A stretch of 64,000 nucleotides of DNA from Monomorium pharaonis (GCF_013373865.1 NC_050469.1:18735046-18799045); one strand, 5' to 3'; counted from the first letter of the stretch, positions 35,639 to 48,186 are shown. Numbers and translations: made by a program. Notes: generated from the sequence alone by a model not told the origin.

Positions 35639-36631
35639 GAGCCATGAATCCTCTATAATAGATGATTTTAGTGAGTAGGCGGTAGTAAAAAAGGTTGATC
35701 GCCCGACGTGCCTCCCGTCGAATCCCACACTTCCCGGGCCTGATCCTCCCGGAAGTCTTCTCAAAGATTTCCACCTTCATATAAAAAAAAGTTCAAATTA
35801 GACGGTTCTTGCGTGTGATATCATCTTGGGTTTGATTAACTCTTTGCAGTCAGTCGAAAATGCCACATTTAAATGTAAGTATATAATTATAAAATATATA
35901 AATCGTAATGTATATGTAAATTCCCAGTGAACACATTTATAGCGGCAATGTAACATGGAGGTTACATGTAATTTAACATTGTTATTCTTGTGATATGTAG
36001 GTGCTATATGACATGGAAATAACCTGTTATGTAATATTTGTTATACGCAAGTGATCTAGCTGTTATACATCGTTTTGGCGTTACAGTTATTCAACAAAAA
36101 TTGTATAATCGTAACATAACACGTTCGTATCAATGTTATTACGGAACGATGCGTCGTAGTTGACTCAGAAATCAGACATTATAACATCCTGAATGACAGA
36201 TCTATTTAATAATAATAAAAATTATTATAAAGATAATGTTTCCAAAAATAACGGTTTGTCTACAATTACTGCGCACAAAAAATGCACCAAATCTAAATTC
36301 ATCATGTGCTGAACAAAAACAGAATAATAAATGTATACTATTCAATTTTTCTTAGAATTTTACTATTCAATTTTCTTATGATCTATATAGTTAACCATCT
36401 AATTAATCATTTAAACGCTTCAAAGATTAGTGCTAAATAAATCGCAATTTCCATCAAATTATTAAGGTTATGGAAAAAGATAAATTTAACAATGAAATTA
36501 ATAAGTAAATAAATTAATGCTATTTATTTTTAATATGTTTTGCAAAATTTAATTGCTTTTATAAAAAATAATATAGTCGCGTCAGAGTACATATAGGTAT
36601 ATGTAGACAATAACAAGTACCCATATCGATG

Positions 36632-36706
36632 AGTCAAATTGGCGTAGCAGGTAGAGTACAAGGTTCGTAATCCTAAGGTCCCGGGTTCAAACCTAGCAGC
36701 GGCAAG
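36632..36706 (+). pseudogene. tRNA-like sequence, copy 2
   Basis: TTGGCGTAGCAGGTAGAG (A box) and GGGTTCAAACC (B-box-like), same layout as the copy at 28542. Confidence 0.65.
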
Positions 36707-37154
36707 TAAGAATAAAATAAAAAATAACATAATTTAAATTTAATTAATTAATAAAAATTTATTCTAAATGTAGTATGTGCTGTTGATAAAAATAATTTCA
36801 AAAAAATGAAATTTTTATTTTATTTTTCTTTGTAACTGTTGTGTAACGGTTAGATAACATGTAATTATAACATGTTATATTGCTGAGTCGGAAATTGTAA
36901 CTTACATGTAAGTTACGTGTAATTTCAGAGTAACGTAACCTGTTATATTCGATTACATTGCTGTTACACTGCTGCTATATTACTGTGTTCACTGGGCAAT
37001 TTCCATCAAATTATTAAGGTTATGGAAAAAGATAAATTTAACAATGAAATTAATAAGTAAATAAATTAATGCTATTTATTTTTAATATGTTTTGCAAAAT
37101 TGAATTGCTTTTATAAAAAATAATATAGTTGCGTCAGTTTATAACATATAGGTA

Positions 37155-38242
37155 CCCCTATAACCATTTCTGCTGTGACAAATGTTGGCAACAGATTCTG
37201 TTGCCAAAAAGGCGACAAATGAAAAACATATCTTGTCATTGCAAACACTATTAGCAGATATTCAGCAAATATTTAGCAACGTCTGTCATCAGAATACATG
37301 ACAAAATAATAGTGAACTGCGAGCAGATTTATTGAAAGTATTGATAACAGATTGACGACAAACACCAAAGTGAAAACAATGTCAGCAAATTGCTTGTAGA
37401 AATGCAACAACATTTGTGTGTCAAAGTACGCAACAGATTGATACCAGAAATGCAGCAGATCTGTCGAAATGTCAAATTGGCAATAAAAAGTGCGGCACCG
37501 TCGATAGGCGGCTTACTTTTTCGGGAGTAAAATGCAGTCAACTCGCTACATAAAGACCACTCGCAACGCGACTAAGGTAAGCAAAAATTATCTTCCTTCG
37601 CTGCACCTGCGGAGGAGTCCGATGTAACGGAAGACCGCCACATTATACTTTTATGATACAGAACTGGTAGTATTTTCATTTTTTGGGGAGTGAGATTTAA
37701 CTACAAAGAAATTTAATGAAATTAATTGCACCTAGAATAGATGATATACCTGCGATATAAAGGGAGAAAATAGATAGGTCAATTGAGGCCCTCCTATAGG
37801 AAATATTAGATGCTAAGGAGAGGGTTGGGTAAATTATTTAATCTGTTTTTACTCCTGAATTAATCAATCTTCCCAGGAGATTGCTTACATCAATTCTCAA
37901 ATAAAATTATAACTGTGATGAAAAAAGAAATGAAAAGATTCGACAAATCTGTCGCCAATCTGTCATCATTTATGAATACAGATCTGTTGCATATTTGGCG
38001 TAAATCTGCTGTGAGTTTACGTTGCAACATCTGTTCTCAATTTGCTGCGTGAATCTGTCATTGTATTGCTAGTGACAGGTCTGCTCTGGTGTTGCACCCA
38101 ATGTGATATCAGGATTTGATAACAATTTTTGCTTGCAATTTGGGCGCACTCGAGGATACAGTAGGCCATGGTTTTGGCAACCTGATTCCGCAAGAAATTT
38201 TTAGCAGTCTGCTGACAATTTGGCAGCAAATGGTTAGCTGGG
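37155..38242. mobile_element. innermost element, CCCCTATAACCATTT/CCCAGCTAACCATTT ends, TSD TA
   Basis: Inserted in ACATATAGGTA|TATGTAGACAA, intact at about 36587. TA is duplicated (37153-37154, 38243-38244). Subterminal motifs such as CAACAGATTCTGTTG. A near-identical inverted copy is at 56333-57567. Confidence 0.9.
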
Positions 38243-38280
38243 TATATGTATGTAGACAATAACAAGTACCCATATCGATG

Positions 38281-38355
38281 AGTCAAATTGTCGTAGCAGG
38301 TAGAGTACAAGGTTCGTCATCCTAAGGTCCTGGGTTCAAACCTAGCAGCGGCAAG
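38281..38355 (+). pseudogene. tRNA-like sequence, copy 3
   Basis: Lies in the duplicated half of the 35923-38651 element; the A box has one change (TGTCGTAGCAGG). Confidence 0.6.
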
Positions 38356-39062
38356 TAAGAATAAAATAAAAAATAACATAATTTAAATTTAATTAATTAA
38401 TAAAGATTTATCCTAAATTTAGTATGTGCCGTTGATAAAAATAATTATAAAAAATGAAATTTTTATTTTATTTTATTTTTCTTTGTAACTGTTGTGTGAC
38501 GGTTAGATAACATGTAATTATAACATGTTATATTGCTGAGTCGGAAATTGTAACTTACATGTAAGTTACGTGTAATTTCAGAGTAACGTAATCTGTTATA
38601 TTCGGTTACATTGCTGTTACACTGTTACTATATTACTATGTGTTCACTAGGTTAAATATCATCAAATTTATAAAATTATACAATGTAAATTAAATGTAAT
38701 AATAATATTAATAAACATATGTACATTGCATACATTATTTATTTATTTTACTAATTAAAAATTATTAATAACGCGTCATATCGTGTTAAATTTTTGCTAT
38801 ATTTTTGCGATTATTTGTGACGACAGCTTGGTGCTCGATTTCTGCTTTTTTTTTTTGCCGTCAACAACCGATAAAGCAGATCGCGTTCTATATCTGCCGC
38901 GTTTTCGCCGGCATGTCATGACGGCAGGCTCTGCTCGATTTCTGCTGCATTTTTGCTGTCAGTACTTCATGTGATACATCGTGCTGTATCTTCGCCGCGT
39001 TTCTGGTATCGCAGCGTGATAGCAAATATGTCAAATTTCTAGCTACATTTTATTAATTGTAC

Positions 39063-39980
39063 ACTTTAGAGCATTCACTCTAAATATTTATTTATCCCTT
39101 TTTATTATTTTCTCGTGTAACAAGTCTCTTTTTACGATATATTACTTTTTTGTAATGTTAGAAAATGAGTATCTTTTTTTTAATGTTACTAAAACAAAAT
39201 AAAGTTTTAAAAATTATGACAAAATGAAAGTGTTCTGTTACAAATTTCTATAATAATGCAAATCTATAAACCTTTATTAAAGTAAACCTTTATTAACATA
39301 ATCAATGTATTAAACATTTTTTAAATATATTTATTTTAAAACTGTTGTATTACATAGAATTAAATAAGATTGCTTACATTAAAAAAATATTATTGTAATA
39401 CAATAATAATTGAAATAGGATCGATGAAACTGTCAAAAATAAATATACAAATAAGATTGCCTATATTGATCTATAACAGATCTTGATAAAAAATTTTGGT
39501 ACAATTTTTATTATTTCTAACTCATATATATGAACTGTGCGCATTTTATTGATCTTGAAACAGTCACTAAATAATAGACTGATAAGAATGCGACATAGTT
39601 CGTAAGAAATAGTAAAAATTACACATTAGTCAGTACCAAAATCCGCTATAAACCAATATAGGCAATTTCATTTTTATCTTCACATTTAACAATTTCATCG
39701 ATCCTGTTTTAATTATTATTATATTACAATAATATTTTTTAAGTGTATGTGCAATTTCTTGAATAAAATGTATTTAAGATATTTTCTGAAATGTTTCTGC
39801 TATCTACATAGATATGTTTCAGAAATATTTCAGTAATATTATCGAAATATTACTAAAATCTTTCAAAAAGATTACACTTGAAATGATCGCGGACATTGAA
39901 ACATTGCAGAAGTGTTGCAGAAATAGTCATGAAATATTTCTGTGATATTGCTGTATACAGTGTAACATTTCAAATAAAAT
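39063..39980. other. element interior, no gene seen
   Basis: AT-rich remainder of the 34752-40008 element. GAAATATTTC-like motifs become frequent after 39780. Confidence 0.5.
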
Positions 39981-40581
39981 ATTTTAGAAACATTACATGC
40001 CGAGTGGGTATCTACCCCGAGATGGCGCATTTCTAATCAGTTCAATATTTCATTTTTGTTGATCTTAATTTCGACAAGATTTGTCCTGTTCTTGCCATAA
40101 ATTTGCTATCATACTGTGCATGGCAAGGTTTGCCTTGTTTTTGCCACAAATTTGCTATCATACTATGTACAGGGTTTGCTCTATTCTTGCCACAAATTTG
40201 CTATCATATTGTGTACAGTAAGGTTTGCCTTGTTCTTGCTGCAAATTTGTTGTTATGTTTTACTAGCAAGTTTTATCCTGTTATTTGCTTAAAATATGCG
40301 TCATACTATTTACAACAAGCCTTGTCAGCAAATTAAAGCTAAGCTTAATGCGAACACACCTTGTCGTAATTTTGTTGCAAAGGTTTGCTCGAGTTTGCGG
40401 CAAATTTCGAGCGCAAAGTTTGCAAATTTTGCTAGCTGGGTAGATAATATTTTTTTGTATCACAATATTTTTCCTATTTATTTATTATGTTGCCTCTTCA
40501 ATTGTTTCTTTTATGTAATCTAATTAATGTATAGTATATTATAACGTCTAAAATTCATATTATATTTTATATACGTTTAAT

Positions 40582-40890
40582 GCCCGTTTTCACCAACACG
40601 GTTTAAGAAGATACTTACCAAACACCAAGTTACATGTAACGTACCTGTTAGTTGTAATTTTTCACTCAACAATGTAATTGTAATATAACACGTGTGTTAT
40701 ATTGCAATTATATTATTGAGTGGGAAATTACAACTAACAAGCACGTTACATGTAACTTTGTGTTTGCTGGGTAATCTCTATTTACATTCGATTAACTTGC
40801 TCTTTATGTTTTTCTAATTCTTACCATTAGAAAAAGATGAAGAATAAGTTGAACCGAGATTAAAATTAATCTATGTTGGAAAAAACGGGC
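40582..40890. mobile_element. MITE with GCCCGTTTT ends split by a CCCAGC-family MITE
   Basis: GCCCGTTTTCACCAACACGG at left, inverse ending GGAAAAAACGGGC at right. The insertion is 40618-40771. Confidence 0.75.
40618..40771. mobile_element. CCCAGCAAACAC family MITE, copy 2, TSD TA
   Basis: Same palindrome as 8485-8642 with a damaged left tip (CCAAACACC). TA on both flanks. Confidence 0.85.
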
Positions 40891-41842
40891 CTAAATCTGA
40901 GCTGAGTATACTCATCATGCTATCAACAATCGGCTACACAAGTGATCAAAGATGTAAATCAAATATCAAATATATTTGTTTAACTATTGTAATGTTAGAA
41001 AAGTTATCACATTTAATTGTGATTAAAAAACCTAATATCGAATAATTATTAACAGCGCCTATAATATATAAGCGAAAAAAATATCATACCCTGATAGCAC
41101 AGAAAAGTTACTGCAATGTTGCAGAGACATAACATAACACTGAAATGTTGAAACTATTACAGTTACGTTACGTTATGTCTCTGCAATGTTTCTGTAAGGT
41201 TGCAGCAATGTCAAAATGTCCGCTTTGTTCCGCAAGAACATTTCTGAAATATTACGGGAATATAACTATCCCAGGTAAAGTCGCCCTTATTTTGACATTT
41301 TAGAAAATATTTTGGGTACATGTCCTATATATGCAGCACTTCCATTGTGAAAATATTGAAATAACATAATTATAATGTAAAAAAAAAATAAATTTACGTT
41401 GTTTCTCAACAAGCATTGTTATCCCCACCACACCATAGTCACATCTGGCATTGCCTAACTTCTGTGGTCACCTATCCAACTCTGAGCCGCCGCGCGCCGT
41501 CGACATTGCTTGACTTTGAAGCAGTGCTTCCAGTTTCGAATCTTTTTACAGCAGCGTGCTGTAAGTGGAGGGGACAGCGAACAGCTTGCTCGACGGCGCT
41601 CGACTATTTGTTGTTTCCTTTTCTCTCGAGCTGTCTCCTTCAAAGGAAAGGAGAGAAAGATAGTCGATTGTCGATCGCTCGCGCGAAGATCGTACGCAAC
41701 CTAGCACTTCGCGATGATCCATGAACACTTGATGCTCATGAATACATATTTGTTATAGATCAGTTCAATAGATGTCAGAAACATGAAACGTATAGTTAAA
41801 TAATATTTATAAATAAATATAAATATGTATGTATAATAATAA

Positions 41843-42000
41843 CCCAGCAAACACAAAGTTACATGTAACGTGCTTGTTAGTTGTAATTTCCCACTCAATA
41901 ATATAATTGCAATATAACAGACGTGTTATATTACAATTACATTGTTTAGTGGGAAATTACAACTAACAGGTGCGTTACATGTAACTTTGTGTTTGCTGGG
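41843..42000. mobile_element. CCCAGCAAACAC family MITE, copy 3, TSD AA
   Basis: 158 bp, both ends perfect, AA on both sides. Confidence 0.95.
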
Positions 42001-42103
42001 AAATGTACAGTTTTTTTACTGATTTTTACATATGCAAAATAACATGTGGAATAACTTATAAAAATATGTTTTTGTTCTGTTTTTTTGATAAAACTAAATT
42101 ATA

Positions 42104-42310
42104 TCCCAGACAGCGCACAATATTTATAAAATATTTACGAAATATTTATAATATTTATTTGAATATTTTATAAATATTTATCCAAATATTTTATAAATAT
42201 TTTTGTGGTTTTAGATTTGACAGATCATAAAGATTTATCATAAATATTATAAAAATATTTATGAAATATTTATAAATATTTACAAAATATTGCTTGTACA
42301 AATCTTTATT
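42104..42310. mobile_element. left-end fragment, CCCAGACAGCGCAC with AAATATTT arrays
   Basis: CCCAGACAGCGCAC is followed by many AAATATTTATAA repeats. The end resembles that of the 53863-54821 element. No right end was found. Confidence 0.45.
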
Positions 42311-43049
42311 TTTTATTTACCATAAATAAATTATATATAATTATATATTTATTTACCATAAACACACCTATAACCCACATGCATATACATGAGGATGCCA
42401 TGACATGAGACGTAATTTGCATAATGCTCTCTGGTGTTGTACCCGCGTTGCCGACAATGTGCGCCAAACATATCATATGAAAAGTTTCAGAAATTTTGTA
42501 TTTGTAATATTACAAAATACTACATTGTAGGTACATTTTAAATGTAAAGTTTCAATCAAGATAATTGCAAAAATGTTGCAAATGTAATGTTTAAAAAAAC
42601 GATAGTGTCAGAAATATTACAAATGTGATGATACACAATTGAAACATTGAAACGTCTCTGCAACATAACTGAAATTCTTTGTGCTATCAGGGTATAATAA
42701 GTAAACGTGCCAATATTTGACTACGCGCGATATTTGGAATGACTCGGGTAAGTTCTCCAATAGCCAATTCTATTAAAGACATAGCTTTGCTATGTGCTGT
42801 ATGTTATACTGACATAATTTTGACAATAATAAAGCATGATCTGCAGTGTCAGCTAATATGCTTAGAAATGAAAAAGAAATCTAGTAGAATCTGCGTAATA
42901 ATATAATAACAGAAATGCTGCAAAAATTGGGTAAAATATGTCAGCATAGAGAGAACAAAATTTAAGCATTATGTGTTGACATGATGTATTAACAAAAAGT
43001 AAGCAAAAATTAATTACAAAATGATGTCACTTCATATAAGCAGAAACTT

Positions 43050-44083
43050 CCCAGCTAGCCAGGCCTGTTAAAATCACACATCGTAAAAGCTTTACAGCAA
43101 GGATTGTTTCAATTTTGACAACAATTTTATGACAAGTAATTGTCTGTTGCTTTGTCTTCTAAAAATTTCGAGCAAATTTGCGGCAAAAGTTTTCATCACA
43201 CGATGCTGCAAATAACAGAAAAATACTTGTACATAAATATTACGTAGAGAAATTACAAGGTTTGCTCCGACATAATAAAATATAAAATTTAAGCAAATAA
43301 CAGAGCAAACCTTGCCACACGACATGACAATAAATTTATGGCAGAAACAGGAAATCTTGTTAAGCACGGAATAACGGCAAATTAGTAGCAAGAACAAAAT
43401 AAAACTTGCCGAGCACACTTTTGCAACAAAATTGCAACAAGGTGTGTCCGTAAACAGCTGAGTTTTTGCCGGTAAGGTTTGTCGCAAATAGTATGATGCA
43501 CATTTTATGCAAATAACAAGGTTGCATTATCGGGTTTTAAACTTTATTTCTGGGTGATTTTACTATCTATCTCGAGATGGCGCATTTCTTGTGAAAAAGA
43601 TTACCTACTGGATTTATAAAAGGAGTTCGTCGAGAACAGAGAACCAAGTACGATTGCACCATTCACATATGATATTGGACTAATCAGTCCAATATTTTAT
43701 TTTTGTTGATCTTAATTTCGACAAGATTTGTCCTGTTCTTGCCATAAATTTGCTATCATATTGTGCATGGCAAGGTTTGCCTTGTTTTTGCCACTTTGGT
43801 ATCATACTATGTACATGGTTTGCTCTATTCTTGCCACAAATTTGCTACCATGTTATGTGCAGTAAGGTTTGCCTTGTTCTTGCTGCAAATTTGTTGTTAT
43901 GCTTTACTAACAAGTTTTATCCTGTTATTTGCTTAAAATATGCGTCATACTATTTACAACAAGCCTTGTCAGCAAATTAAAGCTAAGCTTAATGTGAACA
44001 CACCTTGTCGTAATTTTGCTGCAAAGGTTTGCTCGAGTTTGCGGCAAACTTCGCGCAAAGTTTGCGTCATTTTGCTAGCTAAG
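43050..44083. mobile_element. 1.03-kb CCCAGCTAGC family element, TSD TT
   Basis: Left CCCAGCTAGCCAGG, right GCTAGCTAAG (two C to T changes in the inverse). TT flanks both sides. Close relative of the arms of 34261-40440, and shows the uninterrupted target of the 34752-40008 insertion. Confidence 0.8.
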
Positions 44084-45769
44084 TTGTTAGAAGTCAAACT
44101 TACTAAGCAGCATACCGGTAAAGACAAAAACGGGACAAAAATCATGTATGTATTGTCGTCTCAGATCGTAACAGCATAAACACAGCAGAAATTCTGCATG
44201 GTCTGGTGTCAAGAAATAATAATAGAATCATAACATATATCATGTAAAATTTCCCTTTCCTATTTTAATCGAATTTTCACATTATAAAGAAAAGATGTAT
44301 TAGATGTTGTAAAAAATTTTTTATACTTATATTTTAAACTTATATTACTATTGATATTATCAGAAAAATGGTATTGAAATTAGACATTTATTTTAATATT
44401 TTTGCGTATTTTTTTTTTAATTTGTATAGTAACTTTAGAAACACATTCTATGAAAAAATGTAAAAATATTTACTAAAAATAAAAATTTGTAGGAGTTTTT
44501 AATGTTTTATAAAAATATCAAATTTTTGTAGAAATTAAAAAAAACAACTATAAATTACAATCTCTCAAATAAAAAATTTGTTGCAAATAGTATTTTTTAG
44601 AAATATACAATTTTGCAAAAAAATGGTACAAAAAATTAAAAAATTTTTTAAAACATTCGAAATTTTATTAATTAAAATATTTACTTATTTATATAACTTA
44701 TTTATATACTAGTGTTTGATTTTGCAGCCGTTTTATTTTGGAAGCACTTTTAATAATGTGTTTCTTGGCAAGAGTGAAACTGCGGTAGTGAGAGGGGTCC
44801 TAAGAATAAAACACGAATATGGAATTTTGTCGTTCACATTTAGATTTTAATAAGTTTTCAGTCTTACAAACTCAGATGGTTGTGCCTCTCAGACGCTATG
44901 TGCGTACGAAAATTATGTGTTTTAATAAACTAGCCACGCGAAGAGCGATGAGCCTGGTTTGCGTAACGGAGCGTTGAAAAGCTATTCTCGTCTCGTTCTC
45001 TCACTCAGATCCTTCTCGCAACGCTTCTAACTCTCGATTGCTCCATATTTCGGAGCTATCGTGGGGCCCACTGCGTGTTTTCGCGATACGCGTTTTGCTC
45101 CGGTAAGTGCTCACCGCGAGACTCGAATATTCATTAAACTACTCTCGGCCCTATTATACCGATTGTTCCAATTTCGAACAACTAGCATTATTTATAAATA
45201 ATTGTAGAAATGTATTAAAATTTACTTTTCGCGTAAATTACAGAACTTTAAGTTTTCTATTTTTAGTTTACCATGAAATACTACAAATTATACATAAAAC
45301 AACAAAACTATTTGTTTCTTTAAAACTCTAAAAACTGTTATGTTTGTAACTCATAAAAATTTATAGTTTTCTGTTAAATATTTGATGTATGAACTTTTCG
45401 ATAGAATATATATTAAAGGAACATTTCTTTGGATAAATACAAAATTCTGTAGTTTTCTATGGCTTATTATCATCTAAAAACCCTGGCAGAGAAAATTTCT
45501 ATGAATATATCAAAATATTTGCTGAAAGAAAAAATTTATAGTTCTAATTGTTTTATATAAATATCAATTTTTGTAGAAATTAAAAATAATCACAAATTAC
45601 CATTATTTTTTCAAATAAATCTGTCTGGATAATTTTTTCACTAAAATTCTATATTATTTTTTTAATTATACAATGTTTCATATTTTTATAACAATACTCT
45701 GAACAATATTTATTGATCTGTTACAAATATGTATCTATAAACATCAAGTGTTAATGGATCATCACGAAG
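44084..45769. other. mostly AT-rich, no gene seen; GC-rich exon-like patch 44935-45101
   Basis: The GC-rich patch (TAACGGAGCGTTG ... TTTTGCTCCG) ends in a good donor, GTAAGTGC, and could be a non-coding first exon or LTR piece. Flanking AT-rich blocks near 44400-44580 and 45480-45660 resemble each other (AATTTTTGTAGAAATTAAA). Confidence 0.4.
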
Positions 45770-45832
45770 TGTTCCCGTATGGTCTTCGAAGTTAAGCAAC
45801 GTCAACAACGGCTGATAATTGGATAGGTGACC
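45770..45832 (+). pseudogene. 5S rRNA-like fragment
   Basis: TTCGAAGTTAAGCAACGTC followed by a GGCTGATAATTGGATAGGTGACC-type block matches the conserved 5S pattern (CCGAAGTTAAGCA ... TTGGATGGGTGACC) with substitutions; the outer parts are lost. It may be a pseudogene or the head of a 5S-derived SINE. Confidence 0.7.
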
Positions 45833-46110
45833 GTTTTTTTGATCGCTAAATAACCCAGGTAGCAAACTCACGTTATTTTGACGTCCCAAAATGGTCATTT
45901 ATTGACTATTCTTGACGTCACGAAAAGACGCCCTTATGACGTTAAAATGACGGTCGAATGTCACAAATTTCTGACGTCATGAAATGTACCGTATTTTGAC
46001 GTCATAGAATGACGTGAACAATATGTTGTCAAAAAGATCTCTAAAAAATATCCTGTTTCTGAAAATGATAACATAAAGAGACTTTTAAAAGATAACATAT
46101 AATGTCAGAA

Positions 46111-46268
46111 CCCAGCAAACACAAAGTTACATGTAACGTGCCTGTTAGTTATAATTTCCCACTCAACAATGTAATTGTAATATAACACGTGTGTTATATT
46201 ACAATTACATTGTTGAGTGAGAAATTATAACTAACAGGCACGTTACATGTAACTTTGTGTTTGCTGGG
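46111..46268. mobile_element. CCCAGCAAACAC family MITE, copy 4, TSD AA
   Basis: 158-bp palindrome with perfect ends and an AA duplication. Confidence 0.95.
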
Positions 46269-46487
46269 AATGTTAACCAATGCGTCGTTTTTTGAGAACA
46301 GAAAGATATCATGAAACTAATATCTAAAAGATTTCTTAAATCGGATATCTTTAAAATGCAACTAGAGATAAAAAAATAAAATAAAAATTTCATTTTTTAA
46401 TTATTTTTATCAACAGTACGTACTAAATTTGGGACAAATTTTTATTAACTAATTAAATTTAAATTATATTATTTTATTTTATTCTTA

Positions 46488-46563
46488 CTTGCCGCTGGTA
46501 GGTTTTGAACCCGGGACCTTAGGATTACAAACTTTGTATTCTATCTGCTACGCCAGTTTGAAT
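46488..46563 (-). pseudogene. tRNA-like sequence, copy 4
   Basis: Minus strand; same A/B-box layout in the same flanking backbone as the CCCAGTGAACAC elements, but without those ends. Confidence 0.55.
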
Positions 46564-46894
46564 CATTGATATGGGTACTTGTTATTGTCTACATATACCT
46601 ATATGTTATAAACTGTAGCAATTATATTATTATTTATAAAAGCAATTAAATTTTGCAAAACATATTAAAAATAAATAGCATTAACTTATTTACTTATTAA
46701 TTTCATTGTTAAATTTAACTTTTTCCATAACCCTTTATAATTTGATGGAAATTGCGATCTATTTAGCACTAAGACTTTGAAGCGTTCAAATGGTTAATTT
46801 GACCATTTTGAAATTATTTCCAAAATATCTAAATGTTTTCTTAAAAAAGTTCTCTTAAAGTTGAATATAATACCCACATAGAAATTGGCATCCA

Positions 46895-47395
46895 GTGGAT
46901 GTCCAATGGACGTCCATTAAACCTCCATAGATCCATGGGACGTCTATGTCCATGGTGGAAGTCAGATGGACGTCCATTAGAGGTCTAGTAAACTTCCTTA
47001 GCTCCATTGGAGGTTTACCTCCATGGTGAAAGTTAGCTAGACGTCCATTAGGGATCCAGCAAACTTCCATGGCTCCATTGAAGGTTTACCTCCATGGCGG
47101 AAGTTAGACAGACGTCCATTAAAGATCCAGTAAACGTCCATGGCTCCATTGGAGGTTTACCTCCATGATAGAAGTTAGATAGACATCCATTAGGGATCCA
47201 TTAAACATCCATAGCTCCATTGGATGTTTTCTTCCATAGTGGAAGTTAGATGGACGTCTATTAGGGATCCACTAAACTTCCATAGCTCTATGGAACATTA
47301 TCTCCATGATGGAAGTTAAACAGACGTCCATTAAGGATCCATTAAACTTCCATAGCTGTATGGAACATTTATTTTTATGGTAGAAGTTACCCAGA
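46895..47395 (+). repeat. minisatellite, units of about 60-65 bp
   Basis: About seven units containing GACGTCCATTA, CTTCCATAGCTCCAT and CTCCATGGTGGAAGTTAGA. Forms the left arm of the 46873-48567 element. Confidence 0.85.
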
Positions 47396-48113
47396 CAACA
47401 CGCTTGTCAGAATGAAAACTTTAAGAGAACTTTTTTAAAAAAACATTTAGATATCTTGGAAATGATGTCCAAATGGTAAAATTTATCAGAGACGTCTACT
47501 AAGAGAGGTCTTTGAGATATCTCATGGAAGAATTTCATTTAAGTTTCTTGAAAACGTTATCCTTATCACAGCTAAATGATATCAGCTTAATATCTCATAA
47601 AAGATATCACAATGCTGTCCGATTTTTGAGCCGTCCATGCGCGTCGTAGTTGATTCAGAAATCAGACAACACTATAACATCCTGAATGAGATCCATTTGA
47701 TATTTAAAAAAATTATCATAAAGATAATGTTTTCAAAAATAACGGTTTGTCTACAATTACTGCGCACAAAAAAATGCACAAAATCTAAATTTATCATGTA
47801 CTGAATACAAAAACAGAGTAATAAATGTACTATTTAATTTTTCTTAGAATATATGTGATCTATATAGTTAAAATTATCTAATTAACCATTTGAACGCTTC
47901 AAAGTATTAATGCTAAATAGATCGCAATTTTCATCAAATTATTAAGGTTATGGAAAAAGATCAATTTAACAATGAAATTAATAAGTAAATAAATTAATGC
48001 TGTTTATTTTTAATATGTTTTGCAAAATTTAATTGCTTTTATAAAAAATAATATAATTGCGTCAGTTTATAACATATATGTATATGTAGACAATAACAAG
48101 TACCCATATCGAT

Positions 48114-48186
48114 GAGTCAAATTGGCATAGCAGATAAAGTACAAGGTTCGTAATCCTAAGGTCCCGGGTTCAAAACCAGAGGCAAG
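48114..48186 (+). pseudogene. tRNA-like sequence, copy 5
   Basis: Plus strand, with a deletion after the B box (CAAAACCAGAGGCAAG). Confidence 0.55.

Larger units (their letters stand above)
35923..38651. mobile_element. fourth-level element, CCCAGTGAACACA family, TSD TT, internally duplicated
   Basis: Left CCCAGTGAACACATTTAT, right GTGTTCACTAGG at 38651, TT on both flanks (35921-35922, 38652-38653). A complete copy (35923-36996) in the orientation opposite to 28248-29308 is followed by a repeat of its second half, which contains another insertion (37155-38242). Confidence 0.8.
35016..39062. mobile_element. third-level element, CCCAGATAGCCAAACC left end, right terminus not found
   Basis: About 170-bp inverted arms: 35297-35450 (TAGCTAGAAATTTGACATAT, CGATACCAGAAACGCGGCA) pair with 38905-39060. 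Motifs ATGCAGCAGAAATCGAGCAG recur. The right end beyond 39062 does not reach a CCC terminus, so it is probably deleted. Confidence 0.6.
34752..40008. mobile_element. second-level element, CCCACTCGGCA ends, TSD TA
   Basis: Left CCCACTCGGCAAATAATGTT, right the inverse of CCCACTCGGCATGTAATGTT. TA duplicated at 34750-34751 and 40009-40010. Subterminal GAAATATTTC-like palindromes. The empty target ACTATCTATCTCGAGATGG is present in the relative at about 43560, which supports the TA duplication. Confidence 0.85.
34261..40440. mobile_element. outermost element of a nest, CCCAGCTAGC ends, TSD TA
   Basis: Left CCCAGCTAGCCATGG, right GCTAGCTGGG at 40440, TA on both flanks. Subterminal regions repeat GCAAGGTTTGC and CAAACCTTGCC motifs at both ends. 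The interior is interrupted by the 34752-40008 element. A 1.03-kb relative is at 43050-44083. Confidence 0.85.
41089..42692. mobile_element. 1.6-kb element, CCCTGATAGCACA ends, TSD TA
   Basis: CCCTGATAGCACAGAAAA at left and GTGCTATCAGGG at right, TA on both flanks. Subterminal TGCAATGTTGCAG and GAAATATT motifs. Contains a GC-rich patch (41450-41705, no gene recognised) and the MITE 41843-42000. Confidence 0.85.

Noticed and set aside
46895..47395. CRISPR-like array
   Set aside because: Regular repeats, but in eukaryotic DNA without spacers of uniform unique sequence; it is a minisatellite arm of a transposon.
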